From Arthrobacter sp. AK04 (GTDB lineage Bacteria > Actinomycetota > Actinomycetes > Actinomycetales > Micrococcaceae): a stretch of 64,000 bases of DNA. Below, one piece after another: positions 32,796-42,892 of the stretch. The position numbers were made by a program, and so were the translations under genes. The DNA is taken from positions 60,216 through 124,215 of the forward strand of contig NZ_JAJOMC010000005.1 of the NCBI RefSeq assembly GCF_021129155.1. The letters run 5' to 3'. How positions within the stretch are numbered: the first letter of the stretch is position 1; each line of letters begins with the position of its first letter. Below the pieces are notes generated by a model that searched no databases, had not been told where the DNA came from, and saw only the letters and a list, made by a program, of their open reading frames with translations.

Positions 32796-33632
32796 CTAGA
32801 GGTTCTTCAGCTCACTGCCCGGGGTGGCGATGTCTGCTGTTGCCTCTGTTTCGGCTGCCCGCTTGGCCTGACGGCGCGCCCGGCGCTTGTCGTTCATCAG
32901 GCAAACACCGATTGCGGCAAAGAACAGCACCAGAAGCGGACCCGCCAGCATGAACATCGAAATGGCGTCCGCGCCGGGAGCGGCAATGGCAGCAAGGACA
33001 AACACCAGGAACACGGTGATGCGCCAGGCCTTGAGGATGGTCTGCCCGGAAATGACTCCGGCCATGTTGATGCCCACCAGCACCACGGGCACCAGGAAGG
33101 CGATACCCAGCACCAGGACCATCCGGGTGACGAACTCGATGTACGTGCGCGCGTCAATGACGCTGGACGAACCGTCCGGGGTGAACTGGGTGAGGGCCCG
33201 GACCACTTGCGGGACCACAAGCCAGCCCGCCCAGATGCCGGCAAGGAACAGCGGGACAGCAGCAGCCATGTACCCCAGCGTGTAGCGGCGCTCCTTGGAC
33301 GTGAGCCCCGGTGTGATGAAGGCCCACAGCTGGTAGATCCAGATCGGGCTGGAGATCACCACGCCAATCAGGAGCGACATCTGCAGCTTGAAGTCGAAGG
33401 GAGAGGCGATGGTGCCAAAGTTGATTGCCGAAAGCCCGCCTGTCTGCTGGGAGATGCGGTTGACCGGATCGGCCAGGGCTTTCAGCAGCGGATCGTAAAG
33501 TATCCATCCTCCGATGCCGCCAATGACGACGCCGATGGCCGACTTGATCAGCCGGTTCTTCAGCTCTTTGAGGTGGTCCCAAAGAGCCATGCGCCCCTCG
33601 GGGTTGGCTTTACGGGCCCGCGACAGTGCCAC
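32796..33632 (-). CDS. tatC: Sec-independent translocase subunit TatC
   Basis: 278 aa with six membrane helices and the TatC signature: N-terminal MALWDHLKELKNRL, then SLLIGVVISSPIWIYQLWAFI and FVTRMVLVLGIAFLVPVVLV. It recognises twin-arginine signal peptides. The start used is the GTG at 33632 (6 bases after tatA); an internal ATG at 33590 has a better ribosome site (GAGGGG) and may be the true start. Needed for export of proteins such as QcrA. Confidence 0.94.
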   Translation of the reverse strand: MALSRARKANPEGRMALWDHLKELKNRLIKSAIGVVIGGIGGWILYDPLLKALADPVNRISQQTGGLSAINFGTIASPFDFKLQMSLLIGVVISSPIWIYQLWAFITPGLTSKERRYTLGYMAAAVPLFLAGIWAGWLVVPQVVRALTQFTPDGSSSVIDARTYIEFVTRMVLVLGIAFLVPVVLVGINMAGVISGQTILKAWRITVFLVFVLAAIAAPGADAISMFMLAGPLLVLFFAAIGVCLMNDKRRARRQAKRAAETEATADIATPGSELKNL

Positions 33633-33638
33633 TGGGGG

Positions 33639-33911
33639 TCAGGCGCGGTTCGACGGCGGAACGTCAGTGCCGTCGGTCGGCTCGCCGGGCTTCGCCTTGG
33701 GGTGGTTAACGATGGTTCCTTCCACCGGGCCTGAGGCGTCGGTGGTGTCGGGCTTGCCGTCGTTCTTCATTTCCTTGACCTCGGACTTGATGATCCGCAT
33801 GGACTGTCCAAGGCTGCGAGCCATGGCCGGAAGTTTCGGAGCGGCAAAGAGAAGCAAAGCAACAACGATGATAATTACGATGGGCCAGGGGCCATCAAAG
33901 AGTCTTCCCAC
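33639..33911 (-). CDS. tatA: Sec-independent translocase subunit TatA
   Basis: 90 aa. One N-terminal membrane helix (PWPIVIIIVVALLLFAAPKLP), an amphipathic helix with the conserved LGQSMRIIKSEVKEM, and an acidic Pro-rich tail. It forms the translocation pore with TatC, whose gene follows by 6 bases. Between the 114-aa membrane protein gene and tatC. Confidence 0.93.
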   Translation of the reverse strand: MGRLFDGPWPIVIIIVVALLLFAAPKLPAMARSLGQSMRIIKSEVKEMKNDGKPDTTDASGPVEGTIVNHPKAKPGEPTDGTDVPPSNRA

Positions 33912-33943
33912 GGGAAATCCTTTCGTCTAAGTACATTTTACTT

Positions 33944-34288
33944 CTAAGTAAAGTCGAGATCGCCGAGCGCCTGGGGCTGGCCCCGGTCTTTCTTGCGCTG
34001 CACGCGCCGCAGGCGGCGCATTTCCCGTCGGGACGACTTGGATGCCTCGTAATCATGTCGCATGAGCGTGGGCGAGGCAAAAACCGCCGCGCCTTGCGGG
34101 GGCGCCGCCGGGGCTGAATCATCCGGCGTATCGATGGGTCCCAGGTGCCCCAGCTTCTCACCGGCTGCCCCCAGATCCTTGACGGTCGCCATGAACTGGC
34201 GGAACAGGCGAATGCCCAACAGGACATAGAAGAGCAGTGACAGCGCAACGAGCGCCACCCATATCAGGATCCAGGACCACCAAGGCAT
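33944..34288 (-). CDS. Single-pass membrane protein of the tat-paf region
   Basis: 114 aa from the ATG at 34286-34288; the longer open frame upstream lies inside pafBC and is not coding. One N-terminal membrane helix (WSWILIWVALVALSLLFYVLLGIRLF) then a helical region and a basic tail (SKSSRREMRRLRRVQRKKDRG). It occurs between pafBC and tatA in related genomes as a conserved gene of unknown role. It starts 10 bases after pafBC, so it belongs to that operon. Confidence 0.75.
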   Translation of the reverse strand: MPWWSWILIWVALVALSLLFYVLLGIRLFRQFMATVKDLGAAGEKLGHLGPIDTPDDSAPAAPPQGAAVFASPTLMRHDYEASKSSRREMRRLRRVQRKKDRGQPQALGDLDFT

Positions 34289-34298
34289 GCTGAGAAGT

Positions 34299-36293
34299 CT
34301 AGCCGCCGTACCTGGCCAAGGCTGCCGCCAACCAGCTGCGGGATGCCTCCGCCAGCTCAACCGGTGCCAGGATCCTGGCAGAACCGCCGTGCTGGGCCAC
34401 GAACATCGGCAGCCAGTCCGTATTGCCGAACCGGATCTCGGCCACCAGCCCGCCGTCGGGAAGTTCTGCTGTCCGTTCCGCGTAATAGTCGTCTGCAAGC
34501 CCCCTCCCCTGCCGGGTGAGCTGGACGGTGACGGTGGTGTCGTCGTCGTTCGCGGTGAAAAGCCTGGCTGGAACCCCCTCCGCGGGCGTGATGCCGTCCG
34601 AAACGGGAGCGCCGCTCGGGCGAACCGCCTGGACCCGGTCCAGGCGGAAATTGCGGAAGCCGCGCACCAGGTGGCAGTACGCCTCGAAGTACCAGGTGTT
34701 GTCCAGCGAAAAGAGGCGCACCGGATCCACATTGCGTTCTGTGATGGTGTCCCGCTGTGGCGAGAGGTACCGCAGGTGAAGCTGGGAGCGGGAATCGATG
34801 GCCTGCCGGACGGTAGCGTGCGTGGCGGCGTCAGCCGGGGCCACTTCCGGACCGGCCAGGGAAGCCGCCCGGAGGCCTTCTTCACCCGCGGCCGCCAGCA
34901 GCTTCATGGTCACCGATTCCAGTGCTCCGCCTTCAGCAACTTCCGGCAGTCCGTTCAGCGTCTCCAGTCCGGCCAGCAGGGCGCAGGCTTCCTCCACAGT
35001 GAAGCGGACCGGTTTGGTCAGGTCCAGGTCCTGGGTGATGTAAACATGGTCGTCGTCCCAGTGGATGTCCAGGAGGTCGTCCGGGTATCCCTCCGGCAGG
35101 CCGGAGCAGATCAGGATCTGCAGATCGTTCTCCAGCTCCTTCCTGGTGATCCCGAACCGGTCTGCCACGTCCTGGATGTGCAGGCCCTGGTTGTGCACCA
35201 GGAAGGGCACCAGCTGCAGCATCCGCTTGAGCTGGTCCTCGGATGTGCGTTTGCGGACAGCAGCGGTCCGGGCAGCGCCGAGGGTGTGGGCGGGTTCAGG
35301 CTCGGAACTGAACGCCGCAGCCGCGCGCAGCCTGCGCAGGACCGCAGAGACCAGTTCAGGGGGCTCTACCGCCAGCGCATCCGGTCCATAGGAGGCGAGT
35401 TCTTCAGCAAGCGCCTCGGGGTCCCGGTACTGCACGGACAATCGCTCATAGCCGGCCGCCGGCCGGCCGGCCATACTGCCTTCCCCTGAGCTCCTCCGCC
35501 GCAGTGCCAGGAGGCGCCCTTCGCGGACGTCCACGACGGCGGTGCGCAGCGGCAGTTCGGGGAGGCGGTCCAATTCCCGGCGGACGTTGAAGCCGGCCGG
35601 CGGCGTATACAGTTCCTTGTCCAGGGTTGTGACGGCACTGGTAATGCGGGAAAGACGGAAGTGCCGTGGCGCTTCCCGGACACGGTCGTGGCCTACCATG
35701 TACCACTGGCCAAACCGGCTCCCCAGGCCCCACGGCTCCACGGTCCGCAGCTCCTCATTGCCTGTGCTGCCCGCAAGGTACATGAAGGTGACGGGGTGCC
35801 GCGAGTGCATGGCGGCGACAAGGTCGTCGAAGGCCTGTCCTGCCGGCTTGATGCGTGGCTGGACGCCGGCGGGCAGTGCGGGGGCGGGCAGGGCGGCTTC
35901 CGCCAGATGCGCTGACGCCTGGAGTTTCCGGAGTGCGCTCTGGGCTGCATTGCCAAGGGCAGCCCGCTCCCACAGCTGGGAGGCCAGGAGGAGGACAGTC
36001 CATTCGTCCGGCCCCAGCTGGACATCGGGAAGGCGGTTGGATTCCTTGCCGATGCGGTAGCGGGTGGTGGCGGGGTCGTCCTCGCTCCACCCCATGTCCG
36101 TGAGGGTTTCCACCTCAAAACCGAACTGGCGCAGGTCATTCTTGTCCCGCTCGAACATCCTCCCAAAGGCGACGTCGTTGCCGGAAGAATCGTGGTAGAC
36201 CTTCTCGCGCAGCTCACTGCGGCGCAACCCATACCGGGTGTTCAGGAGTGCGATCAGCAGGTTGAGGAGACGTTCAGTACGGGATACGGGCAC
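34299..36293 (-). CDS. pafBC: PafBC fusion, WYL-domain DNA-damage response activator
   Basis: 664 aa: two PafB/PafC-type units in one chain. First unit: winged helix (RTERLLNLLIALLNTRYGLRRSELREKV, seen in part) and a WYL domain ending in PELPLRTAVVDVREGRLL. Second unit from about residue 345: winged helix (LVPFLVHNQGLHIQDVADRFGITRKELENDLQ in part), WYL domain with NTWYFEAYCHLVRGFRNFRLDR. PafB and PafC are separate in mycobacteria; in Arthrobacter they are naturally fused and activate LexA/RecA-independent repair genes. It sits next to, but on the far side of the FKBPs from, the Pup-proteasome genes. Confidence 0.95.
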   Translation of the reverse strand: MPVSRTERLLNLLIALLNTRYGLRRSELREKVYHDSSGNDVAFGRMFERDKNDLRQFGFEVETLTDMGWSEDDPATTRYRIGKESNRLPDVQLGPDEWTVLLLASQLWERAALGNAAQSALRKLQASAHLAEAALPAPALPAGVQPRIKPAGQAFDDLVAAMHSRHPVTFMYLAGSTGNEELRTVEPWGLGSRFGQWYMVGHDRVREAPRHFRLSRITSAVTTLDKELYTPPAGFNVRRELDRLPELPLRTAVVDVREGRLLALRRRSSGEGSMAGRPAAGYERLSVQYRDPEALAEELASYGPDALAVEPPELVSAVLRRLRAAAAFSSEPEPAHTLGAARTAAVRKRTSEDQLKRMLQLVPFLVHNQGLHIQDVADRFGITRKELENDLQILICSGLPEGYPDDLLDIHWDDDHVYITQDLDLTKPVRFTVEEACALLAGLETLNGLPEVAEGGALESVTMKLLAAAGEEGLRAASLAGPEVAPADAATHATVRQAIDSRSQLHLRYLSPQRDTITERNVDPVRLFSLDNTWYFEAYCHLVRGFRNFRLDRVQAVRPSGAPVSDGITPAEGVPARLFTANDDDTTVTVQLTRQGRGLADDYYAERTAELPDGGLVAEIRFGNTDWLPMFVAQHGGSARILAPVELAEASRSWLAAALARYGG

Positions 36294-36361
36294 TCTGGTT
36301 ACGTTACTAAAGTCCGGGGCGGAACGCAGAAAGCGCGGCAGCGGAGGCCGGTAATCCTTGC

Positions 36362-36757
36362 TTAGCGGACTCCCACCAGGTCCACCACGAAGATCAGGGC
36401 TTCGTTCGGAGCGATCGCTCCGCCGGCGCCGCGGGAGCCGTAGGCCAGCTCCGACGGGATCTCCAGGCGGCGGCGGCCGCCCACCTTCATACCCAGCAGG
36501 CCCTGGTCCCAGCCCTGGATGACCTGGCCCACGCCCACACGGAAGTCCAGCGGAGCTCCGCGGCCCCAGGAGGCGTCGAACTCCTCGCCGGTGGACCAGG
36601 CGACGCCCACGTAGTGGGTGGACACGGTGTCGCCGGCCTTGGCTTCGCGTCCGTCACCCTCAATGAGGTCGGTGATGACCAGCTCGGTGGGGACGTCGCC
36701 CTCCGGGAAGTCGATCTCGGGCTTCTGGCGGTCGAATTCACGCTGACCAAATGACAT
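36362..36757 (-). CDS. FKBP-type peptidyl-prolyl isomerase
   Basis: 131 aa, one FKBP domain: KAGDTVSTHYVGVAWSTGEEFDAS, VGQVIQGWDQGLLGMKVGGRRRLEIP, LAYGSRGAGGAIAPNEALIFVVDL (each given in part). Cytoplasmic, no signal. AAGGAG lies 6 bases before the ATG. Active-site aromatic residues (Y, W, F) are retained. It follows the lipoprotein FKBP on the same strand and is linked to the proteasome locus in Arthrobacter. Confidence 0.92.
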   Translation of the reverse strand: MSFGQREFDRQKPEIDFPEGDVPTELVITDLIEGDGREAKAGDTVSTHYVGVAWSTGEEFDASWGRGAPLDFRVGVGQVIQGWDQGLLGMKVGGRRRLEIPSELAYGSRGAGGAIAPNEALIFVVDLVGVR

Positions 36758-36865
36758 GGTTGCTCCTTAGATGTCAGTGCTGCTTTTCTTTGTGCTGCTG
36801 GTTCCTGCAGCCGCGGGCCAGCCGCGGCGTTGCCGTAACCTGTGCTGCTGTGACAGTAAGTGTTG

Positions 36866-37888
36866 CTACTTCGCCCCGAGGATGTCCACTACGAACACCA
36901 GGTCTCCCTTGGCCTCGCCCTGTCCTTCATCGCCGTAGGCAAGGTCCTTCGGGATGACCAGCAGGACGCGGGAGCCGACCGTCTTTCCGGCAAGGCCCTG
37001 TGTCCAGCCTTTAATGACGCCGGTGAGCGGGAAGCTTGCAGGCTCGCCACGGTCAAAGCTTGAGTCGAACTTGGTGCCGCCCTCAAGGGTGACGCCCACG
37101 TAGTTCACGGTGAGGGTATCAGTTTCCTTCACCGTGGCGCCGTTGCCCTTGATGAGGTCCTGCGATACGAGGGCCGTGGGAGCAGCCACACCCTCAACGT
37201 TGATCTCGGGGACCCCGTCCTTTTCGGACACGGTAGGCAGTCCTGCCGGCGGGGTGACAGTCTCGCCCTCAGGCTTTTCCAGTACGGGCGCCACGTCCTC
37301 GGCGGACAGGACCTTGATGATCAACAACTGGGTGGGCTCCGCCGCGGCGGACGGGCCGGGGCTGGCTCCGTCCGAGGGGCTCGGGGCCGGTGCACTCTGC
37401 TGCCCGGGGACGGCCAGGGCCAGGCTGGAACCTACCTTGGCGCCAACAAAGGCGTTGTAGATAACCTCGCTGCTGGTCTTCAGTTCGTCGTTGAGTTCAA
37501 GGGGCTCGGGCTCGCCGGGAAAGGTGTCCTCAAGGGTACTGCCGTCAGTGCCGTTGAGCGCCAGAATGGAGATATTGGCGACCTGGTTTGCCTTCACCGC
37601 CTCACCGCTGCCCTCGGTGATGACCTTGATGGTGGGCTCTGCCACTTCCAGCGGCTTGGTGAATTCCACGCCGGGGGCTTTTTTGTCCCCGTTGTCGGTC
37701 AGTTTGAGGGAGTCGAACTTGGCAGTCTCGCCGGCGGATACGCTGGTGGGCTCCGGCTCTGCGGTTGAGCCGCCGCAGGCGGTCAGCAACAGCAGACCGG
37801 GAAGAAGGATTGCTAGTAGTCGGCGCACGTAAGAAAACTTTCGTCGGGGCAGGGTGGCTGCGATGTTCCGCATGGCAGCGGCGGGCAT
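36866..37888 (-). CDS. FKBP-type peptidyl-prolyl isomerase lipoprotein
   Basis: 340 aa. Long signal peptide with lipobox LTAC (Cys38) after a basic n-region. The C-terminal ~105 residues are a canonical FKBP domain (DTLTVNYVGVTLEGGTKFDSS, GVIKGWTQGLAGKTVGSRVLL, PKDLAYGD, in part). The region between, about 60-205, follows the same strand order (PTIKVITEGSGEAVKANQVANIS) but lacks the active-site aromatics and is interrupted by a Pro/Ser-rich linker, so it is a degenerate FKBP domain. Probably folds proteins outside the membrane. Start 37888 chosen for AGAGGGA 7 bases upstream. Confidence 0.88.
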   Translation of the reverse strand: MPAAAMRNIAATLPRRKFSYVRRLLAILLPGLLLLTACGGSTAEPEPTSVSAGETAKFDSLKLTDNGDKKAPGVEFTKPLEVAEPTIKVITEGSGEAVKANQVANISILALNGTDGSTLEDTFPGEPEPLELNDELKTSSEVIYNAFVGAKVGSSLALAVPGQQSAPAPSPSDGASPGPSAAAEPTQLLIIKVLSAEDVAPVLEKPEGETVTPPAGLPTVSEKDGVPEINVEGVAAPTALVSQDLIKGNGATVKETDTLTVNYVGVTLEGGTKFDSSFDRGEPASFPLTGVIKGWTQGLAGKTVGSRVLLVIPKDLAYGDEGQGEAKGDLVFVVDILGAK

Positions 37889-37939
37889 CGCGGGGTCCCT
37901 CTAAAGGGCCCTATCCAGAATAGCCCCTGAAGCTGGGTG

Positions 37940-39304
37940 TCAGCCCATAGAGTCGAGGAGGGCGTCCACGCGCTCGTCGACGCTGCGGAAGGGGTCCTTG
38001 CACAGGATGGTCTGGTGAGCCCTGTCGTTCAGCTTCAGGTGCACCCAGTCAACGGTGTAGTCCCGTCCCAGCTCCTGGGCACGGCGCACGAAGTCTCCCC
38101 GGAGCTTGGCCCGTGTGGTCTGCGGCGGGACATCCACTGCGTCCTTGATGACGGTATCGTCCACGATCCGGCGCACCGCACCGCGTGACTGAAGCAGGTA
38201 GTAGAGGCCGCGGCTGCGGGAGATGTCATGGTAGGTGAGGTCCAGCTGGGCTATCCGCGGGGCGTCCAGCCCCAGGCCGTGGCGTTCACGGTACTTGTCC
38301 ATGAGCTTTTTCTTGATGGCCCAGTCAATTTCGGTGTCGATCCCGCGGAAGTCGCCGCTTTCGATGGCCTTCAACGTCCGCTCCCACAGGTCGAGGATGA
38401 CCGGGACGTGGGGGTTGTGCGGGCCGTGCTCCTTGACGAATGCCGTGACTTTGGTCAGGTATTCCTGCTGGATTTCGAGAGCGGTGAGCTGGCGTCCGTT
38501 GGCCAGCCGGACCAATGCCCGGCCGCTGAGGTCATGGGAGATTTCGCGAATGCTGCGGATGGGGTTTTCCATCCGCATGTCCCGCATGATCACTCCGGCC
38601 TCGATCATGCGCAGGACGAGGTCCACGGTGCCGATCTTCATGAGGGCCGTGGCTTCGGACATGTTCGAGTCCCCCACGATGACATGGAGGCGGCGGTAGA
38701 ACTCGGCATCAGCGTGCGGCTCGTCGCGTGTGTTGATGATGGGACGGGACCTGGTGGTGGCGGAGGAGACGCCCTCCCAGATGTGGTCCGCCCGCTGGGA
38801 GAAGGCGTATGTTGCGCCGTGGGGTGTTTTGAGGATCTTTCCGGCGCCGGCGATCAGCTGGCGGGTGACCAGGAACGGGATCAGGATCTCGGCGAGCCGG
38901 GAGAACTCGCCGCGGCGCGGAATGAGGTAGTTCTCGTGGCTGCCGTAGGAATTCCCCGCAGAGTCGGTGTTGTTCTTGAAGAGGTACACCGTTCCGTTGA
39001 AGCCTTCGGCTGCGAGCCGGGCCTGCGCCTCGTCCACGAGGTCGTCCAGGATCAGCTCGCCGGCCCTGTCGTGGGCAATGAGCTGCGCCAGGTCGTCGCA
39101 TTCGGCCGTGGCATACTCCGGGTGGGATCCCACGTCGAGGTACAGCCTGGAGCCGTTGGTCAGGAACACGTTGGACGAACGCCCCCAGCTGACCACCTTG
39201 CGGAAAAGGTAGCGGGCCACTTCCTCGGGGGCGAGCGGCCTCGAATCCGGGCTCGAGTATGAGATCCCGAATTCGGTTTCGATGCCGAAGATTCTCTTGT
39301 CCAT
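37940..39304 (-). CDS. pafA: Pup--protein ligase PafA
   Basis: 454 aa glutamine-synthetase-like ligase. Starts [11 protein letters not shown] with the metal-binding Glu9/Glu11 pair, followed by [37 protein letters not shown] and [18 protein letters not shown] (in part), all hallmark segments of PafA/Dop. PafA joins the C-terminal glutamate of Pup to substrate lysines using ATP. AGGAGGA precedes the ATG. Last enzyme of the dop-pup-prcBA-pafA run, read right to left. Confidence 0.96.
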   Translation of the reverse strand: MDKRIFGIETEFGISYSSPDSRPLAPEEVARYLFRKVVSWGRSSNVFLTNGSRLYLDVGSHPEYATAECDDLAQLIAHDRAGELILDDLVDEAQARLAAEGFNGTVYLFKNNTDSAGNSYGSHENYLIPRRGEFSRLAEILIPFLVTRQLIAGAGKILKTPHGATYAFSQRADHIWEGVSSATTRSRPIINTRDEPHADAEFYRRLHVIVGDSNMSEATALMKIGTVDLVLRMIEAGVIMRDMRMENPIRSIREISHDLSGRALVRLANGRQLTALEIQQEYLTKVTAFVKEHGPHNPHVPVILDLWERTLKAIESGDFRGIDTEIDWAIKKKLMDKYRERHGLGLDAPRIAQLDLTYHDISRSRGLYYLLQSRGAVRRIVDDTVIKDAVDVPPQTTRAKLRGDFVRRAQELGRDYTVDWVHLKLNDRAHQTILCKDPFRSVDERVDALLDSMG

Positions 39305-39317
39305 CTGTCCTGTCCTC

Positions 39318-40028
39318 CTAGGCCAGCAGTGCAGTGATGTCCGCGTCGTTGAGCCGGCGGAAGGCGCGCCTGGACCCGCGGGTGGTTTCCGATTGCCGGT
39401 CCAGGACTGCTACCTCCAGCGCCCCTGCCGGAAGTGCTTTTGCCTGTTCTTCCGGCTCTCCGGGTGGGACCAGGCCGGTCATTGCAAGGCGTACGGCGTC
39501 AGCGAAGTTCAGTGAGCTGCGCCAGCCTTCTCCAATAACGGAGGACACTTTGTCCGCCTGGCCGCCCATCACAACAAAGGAGTGTTCGTCGGCAATGGAG
39601 CCGTCAAAGGTCAGCCGGTAAAGGTGGTCTTCCGCCTGGGTGGCGCCGACCTCGGCTACGGCCAGCTCCACCTCGAACGGTTTTTGTTCGGCGGTGAACA
39701 CCGCTCCAAGGCTCTGCGCGTAGACGCTTGCCAGTCCCCTGGCCGTGACGTCCTCCCGGTCGTAGGAGTAGCCGCGCACGTCGGCGTAGCGGACACCGGC
39801 CTGGCGAAGGCTTTCGAATTCGTTGTATTTTCCGACGGCGGCGAACGCGATTTTGTCGTAGATCTCGCCGATCTTATGCAGGGACGGGGAAGGGTTCTCG
39901 GCGACGAGTGCGATTCCGTCCTGGCAGCTGATGACGACGACGGACCTGCCCCGGGCGATGCCTTTACGGGCAAAATCCGCGCGGTCCTTCATCAGCTGCT
40001 CGGGTGAAACATAGAACTGCTGTGTCAT
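39318..40028 (-). CDS. prcA: Proteasome alpha subunit
   Basis: 236 aa. N-terminal [25 protein letters not shown] is the gate and helix H0 region of bacterial PrcA, and the antiparallel proteasome fold follows ([16 protein letters not shown]). No catalytic threonine, as expected. Forms the outer rings that dock the ARC ATPase. It starts one base after the prcB stop, so the two are translationally coupled and made in equal amounts. Confidence 0.95.
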   Translation of the reverse strand: MTQQFYVSPEQLMKDRADFARKGIARGRSVVVISCQDGIALVAENPSPSLHKIGEIYDKIAFAAVGKYNEFESLRQAGVRYADVRGYSYDREDVTARGLASVYAQSLGAVFTAEQKPFEVELAVAEVGATQAEDHLYRLTFDGSIADEHSFVVMGGQADKVSSVIGEGWRSSLNFADAVRLAMTGLVPPGEPEEQAKALPAGALEVAVLDRQSETTRGSRRAFRRLNDADITALLA

Positions 40029-40029
40029 C

Positions 40030-40851
40030 TCAGGCCTCCCGTCCGGCGATGGTCCGTGCCTCGATCACGTTCCGGGATGCTGCAGCCAGTTCGTTGTCAG
40101 GCACCCGGCGCGCGCCCGAACTGTCCACGGTGTAGATGACGGGCCACAGCTGCCGCACGGTGTCGGGACCGCCGGTGGCCGAATCGTCGTCGGCTGCGTC
40201 GTAAAGCGATTCGACGGCGACGGCGACGGCTTCGGCCGCCGTGAGGTTGGGCCGCCAGAGCTTCTTCAGGGCACCGCGGGCAAAGACGGAACCGGATCCC
40301 ACGGTGTGGTGTTCACGTTCCTCGTACCGGCCGCCGGTGACGTCGTAGGAGAAAAGCCTGCCGACGCCGGCGCTGGTGTCGAACCCGGCAAAGAGGGGCA
40401 CAACGGCGAGTCCCTGCATCGCGAGGGGAAGATTGCCCCGGATCATGGCGCCCAGCCTGTTGGCCTTGCCTTCAAGGCTGAGGAGCGTGCCCTCGATTTT
40501 TTCGTAGTGCTCAAGTTCCACCTGGAACAACCTGGTCAGGTCGATGGCGATTCCGGCCGTTCCGGCGATCCCCAGGACGGAGTAGCGGTCGGCGGGGAAG
40601 ACTTTTTCGATGTGCCTGCTGGCAATGACGTTGCCCATGGTGGCGCGCCTGTCCCCCGCCATCAGCACACCGCCGTCGTAACTCATGGCGACAATGGTGG
40701 TGGCATGCGGAACCTGCAAGGGGGCAGCCGCCGGCGCGCCTGCCTGGAGGGACCGGTTATACGGAAGGAGTTCCGGCCGGTCCCGTTGCAGGTGTTCGGT
40801 AAATGATGAGGTGGCGTTGGCGGCTACCTGGTTGGCGGTTGATTCCTGCAC
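40030..40851 (-). CDS. prcB: Proteasome beta subunit
   Basis: 273 aa, GTG start. A 50-residue propeptide ends at HA before Thr51, the catalytic N-terminal threonine of the mature subunit ([21 protein letters not shown]), with Asp and Lys/Arg active-site partners in the following strands. Cleaves pupylated proteins in the inner chamber. Between pup (81 bases upstream) and prcA. Confidence 0.95.
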   Translation of the reverse strand: MQESTANQVAANATSSFTEHLQRDRPELLPYNRSLQAGAPAAAPLQVPHATTIVAMSYDGGVLMAGDRRATMGNVIASRHIEKVFPADRYSVLGIAGTAGIAIDLTRLFQVELEHYEKIEGTLLSLEGKANRLGAMIRGNLPLAMQGLAVVPLFAGFDTSAGVGRLFSYDVTGGRYEEREHHTVGSGSVFARGALKKLWRPNLTAAEAVAVAVESLYDAADDDSATGGPDTVRQLWPVIYTVDSSGARRVPDNELAAASRNVIEARTIAGREA

Positions 40852-40932
40852 TCATGCACTCCTTGAACGTGGTCCTTCAACGTCGGTACAGATTCGGGCC
40901 TTCCGCGGCTTCCGCCAGCCTCCGAATCCGGG

Positions 40933-41136
40933 TTACTGACCGCCCTTTTGGACGAACGCCCGGACGAATTCTTCAGCATTGGATTCGAGGACGCCGTCGA
41001 TCTCGTCGAGAAGGTCGTCGACGCCTTCAGTCGATGCGGATGCCTGTGCCTCCGGCGGCGCGGGCGGCGCCTCGGGAATGTCCTCGTCGACCTGGCTGTC
41101 GCGCGATTGCGGCTGCTGCTGCTCCTGGCCTGCCAT
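40933..41136 (-). CDS. pup: Prokaryotic ubiquitin-like protein Pup
   Basis: 67 aa. Gln/Ser/Pro-rich disordered start, then the ARC-binding helix DDLLDEIDGVLESNAEEFVRAF, and the C-terminus GGQ. The final glutamine must be deamidated to glutamate by Dop before PafA can attach it. AAGGAGG lies upstream of the ATG. Between dop and prcB. Confidence 0.97.
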   Translation of the reverse strand: MAGQEQQQPQSRDSQVDEDIPEAPPAPPEAQASASTEGVDDLLDEIDGVLESNAEEFVRAFVQKGGQ

Positions 41137-41221
41137 TGTTACCCCTCCTTATATCCGTCATCGGATCCGGCGGATCCTCCGATATGCCCATCCTGCCACG
41201 GTGTGGGCTTCCGGGGGCGGT

Positions 41222-42892
41222 TTACGCCGCAGGCGGAGCGTTATGTCCCAGAAGCTCTGCCAGGAACGGGCCCGCTTCCCGGTAGCGTTCGAATAACGCG
41301 CCGGTCAGGGCTTTGGTTCCCCGGAGGGGTTCCCTGGTGGGCACGCGCTGGAGCCGCCCGTAACCCGGGACATCGAAGATGACGGAGTCCCAGCTGGCGC
41401 CCACCACATCCTTGCCGAAGCTGCTGATGCACCTGCCGCGGAAGAATGCTCTGGTGTCCGCCGGCGGTTCGGAAACTGCTCCCGCAATCGACGCATCTTC
41501 AAGGATCCTCTGCATCCGGTTCCTGGCGAGGAACCGGTAGTACAGGCCCTTTTCCGGCCTGATGTCTGCCCACTGGAGGTCGACGAGTCCCAGCCGGGCG
41601 TCGTTCCAGTCCAGCCCGTCACGTTCCCGGTATCCGTTGAGCAGCGACAGTTTGGCCAGCCATTCCACCGAGGAAGCGGCAGCGGCCCGGTCGTTGTCGA
41701 GCTGGGTGAGGACGGCGGCCCAGCGTTCCAGGACATCGTGCGTGTGCCCGTCGCCGTCCACCTTGTCTCCCACACCGGTGTCCTGGGCCAGCTTGGCAGC
41801 GGCCTCGTGGTACATCCATTGGAGGTCCAGGGCGGTGACCCGCCTGCCGTCGAGCAGCCGCAGCCTGGCGGTGAGCGTGGTGTCGTGGCTCACTGTCTGG
41901 AGCGCGGCGACCGGCTCGTAGACTTCGACCTTTGGCGCCAGTCCTGCCTCGATCAGGCTGAGCACCATCGCCGTGGTTCCGAACTTCAGGTAGTTGGAGA
42001 CCTGGCTGAGGTTGGCGTCCCCGATGATGACGTGGAGGCGCCGGTACTTGTCTGCGGTGGCGTGGGGCTCATCCCGGGTGTTGATGATAGGCCGGCGGAT
42101 GGTGGTTTCCAGGCCGACTTCGGCCTCGAAGAAATCCGCGCGCTGGCTGATCTGGTATCCCGGAGTTGAAGCGTCCTGGCCGATGCCCACCCGGCCAGAC
42201 CCGCACATGATTTGGCGGCTGACAAAGAACGGCGTCAGCCCCCGCACAATATCGCCGAAGGGCACGGAGCGCGGCATGAGGTAGTTCTCATGGGAGCCGT
42301 AGGAAACGGATTTGTTGTCCGTGTTGTTCTTATAGAGGTTGACCGGCGGAAGGTCTGGATCCGCAGCCAGGCGGCGAACGGCGGCCAGCGCCACCATGTC
42401 GCCGGCCGCATCCCATCTCACGGCATCCCGGGGATTGGTCACCTCGGGGCTGGAGTACTCGGGATGCGCGTGATCCACATAGAGCCGTGCACCGTTGCCC
42501 AGGACCATGTTCATCAGGAGGGTCCCGGACTCGTCCTGCCCGTCGAGCTCAAGTTCCTCGCGGCCGTAGGCCAGCGCCACCGCCTCCGCATCCAGTACCG
42601 GCGGCTGGTCCGTCAGCTGGCTTGGGTGGGCGGAACTGCGGTCCACTGTCCAGCCGCGGGCGTCATGGAGCGGCTCCTCGTCCGTGTAGTCCCAGCGGGT
42701 CTCAGCACCGCCGGCGGCGCGCTGGCGGGTTACCTGTGCATAGGCCTGGACCACCCTGGCGCTCATCATGGTGGCGTTGGCCGAGGGTGCGGACGGGGCG
42801 TGGATGCCGTATTCGGTTTCCGCGCCCATGACCCGCATGGCCCCGCCGGCCGGCAATGCTCCCCCGGCGGCGGGCTCCGGTGCAGCGGTCAT
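41222..42892 (-). CDS. dop: Depupylase/Pup deamidase Dop
   Basis: 556 aa PafA homologue. [12 protein letters not shown] carries the metal-binding Glu25; [25 protein letters not shown] and the Dop-loop region follow. It has the extra ~40-residue insert (about 40-85) that distinguishes Dop from PafA. It deamidates Pup and also removes Pup from substrates. The ATG overlaps the arc stop (ATGA at 42889-42892), so the two are coupled. A shorter start at [11 protein letters not shown] is possible. Confidence 0.94.
   Translation of the reverse strand: MTAAPEPAAGGALPAGGAMRVMGAETEYGIHAPSAPSANATMMSARVVQAYAQVTRQRAAGGAETRWDYTDEEPLHDARGWTVDRSSAHPSQLTDQPPVLDAEAVALAYGREELELDGQDESGTLLMNMVLGNGARLYVDHAHPEYSSPEVTNPRDAVRWDAAGDMVALAAVRRLAADPDLPPVNLYKNNTDNKSVSYGSHENYLMPRSVPFGDIVRGLTPFFVSRQIMCGSGRVGIGQDASTPGYQISQRADFFEAEVGLETTIRRPIINTRDEPHATADKYRRLHVIIGDANLSQVSNYLKFGTTAMVLSLIEAGLAPKVEVYEPVAALQTVSHDTTLTARLRLLDGRRVTALDLQWMYHEAAAKLAQDTGVGDKVDGDGHTHDVLERWAAVLTQLDNDRAAAASSVEWLAKLSLLNGYRERDGLDWNDARLGLVDLQWADIRPEKGLYYRFLARNRMQRILEDASIAGAVSEPPADTRAFFRGRCISSFGKDVVGASWDSVIFDVPGYGRLQRVPTREPLRGTKALTGALFERYREAGPFLAELLGHNAPPAA

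Noticed and set aside
34289..34885. N-terminal extension of the 114-aa membrane protein into pafBC
   Set aside because: The extension overlaps pafBC in another frame. The ATG at 34288 gives a protein starting with a membrane helix, 10 bases after pafBC.
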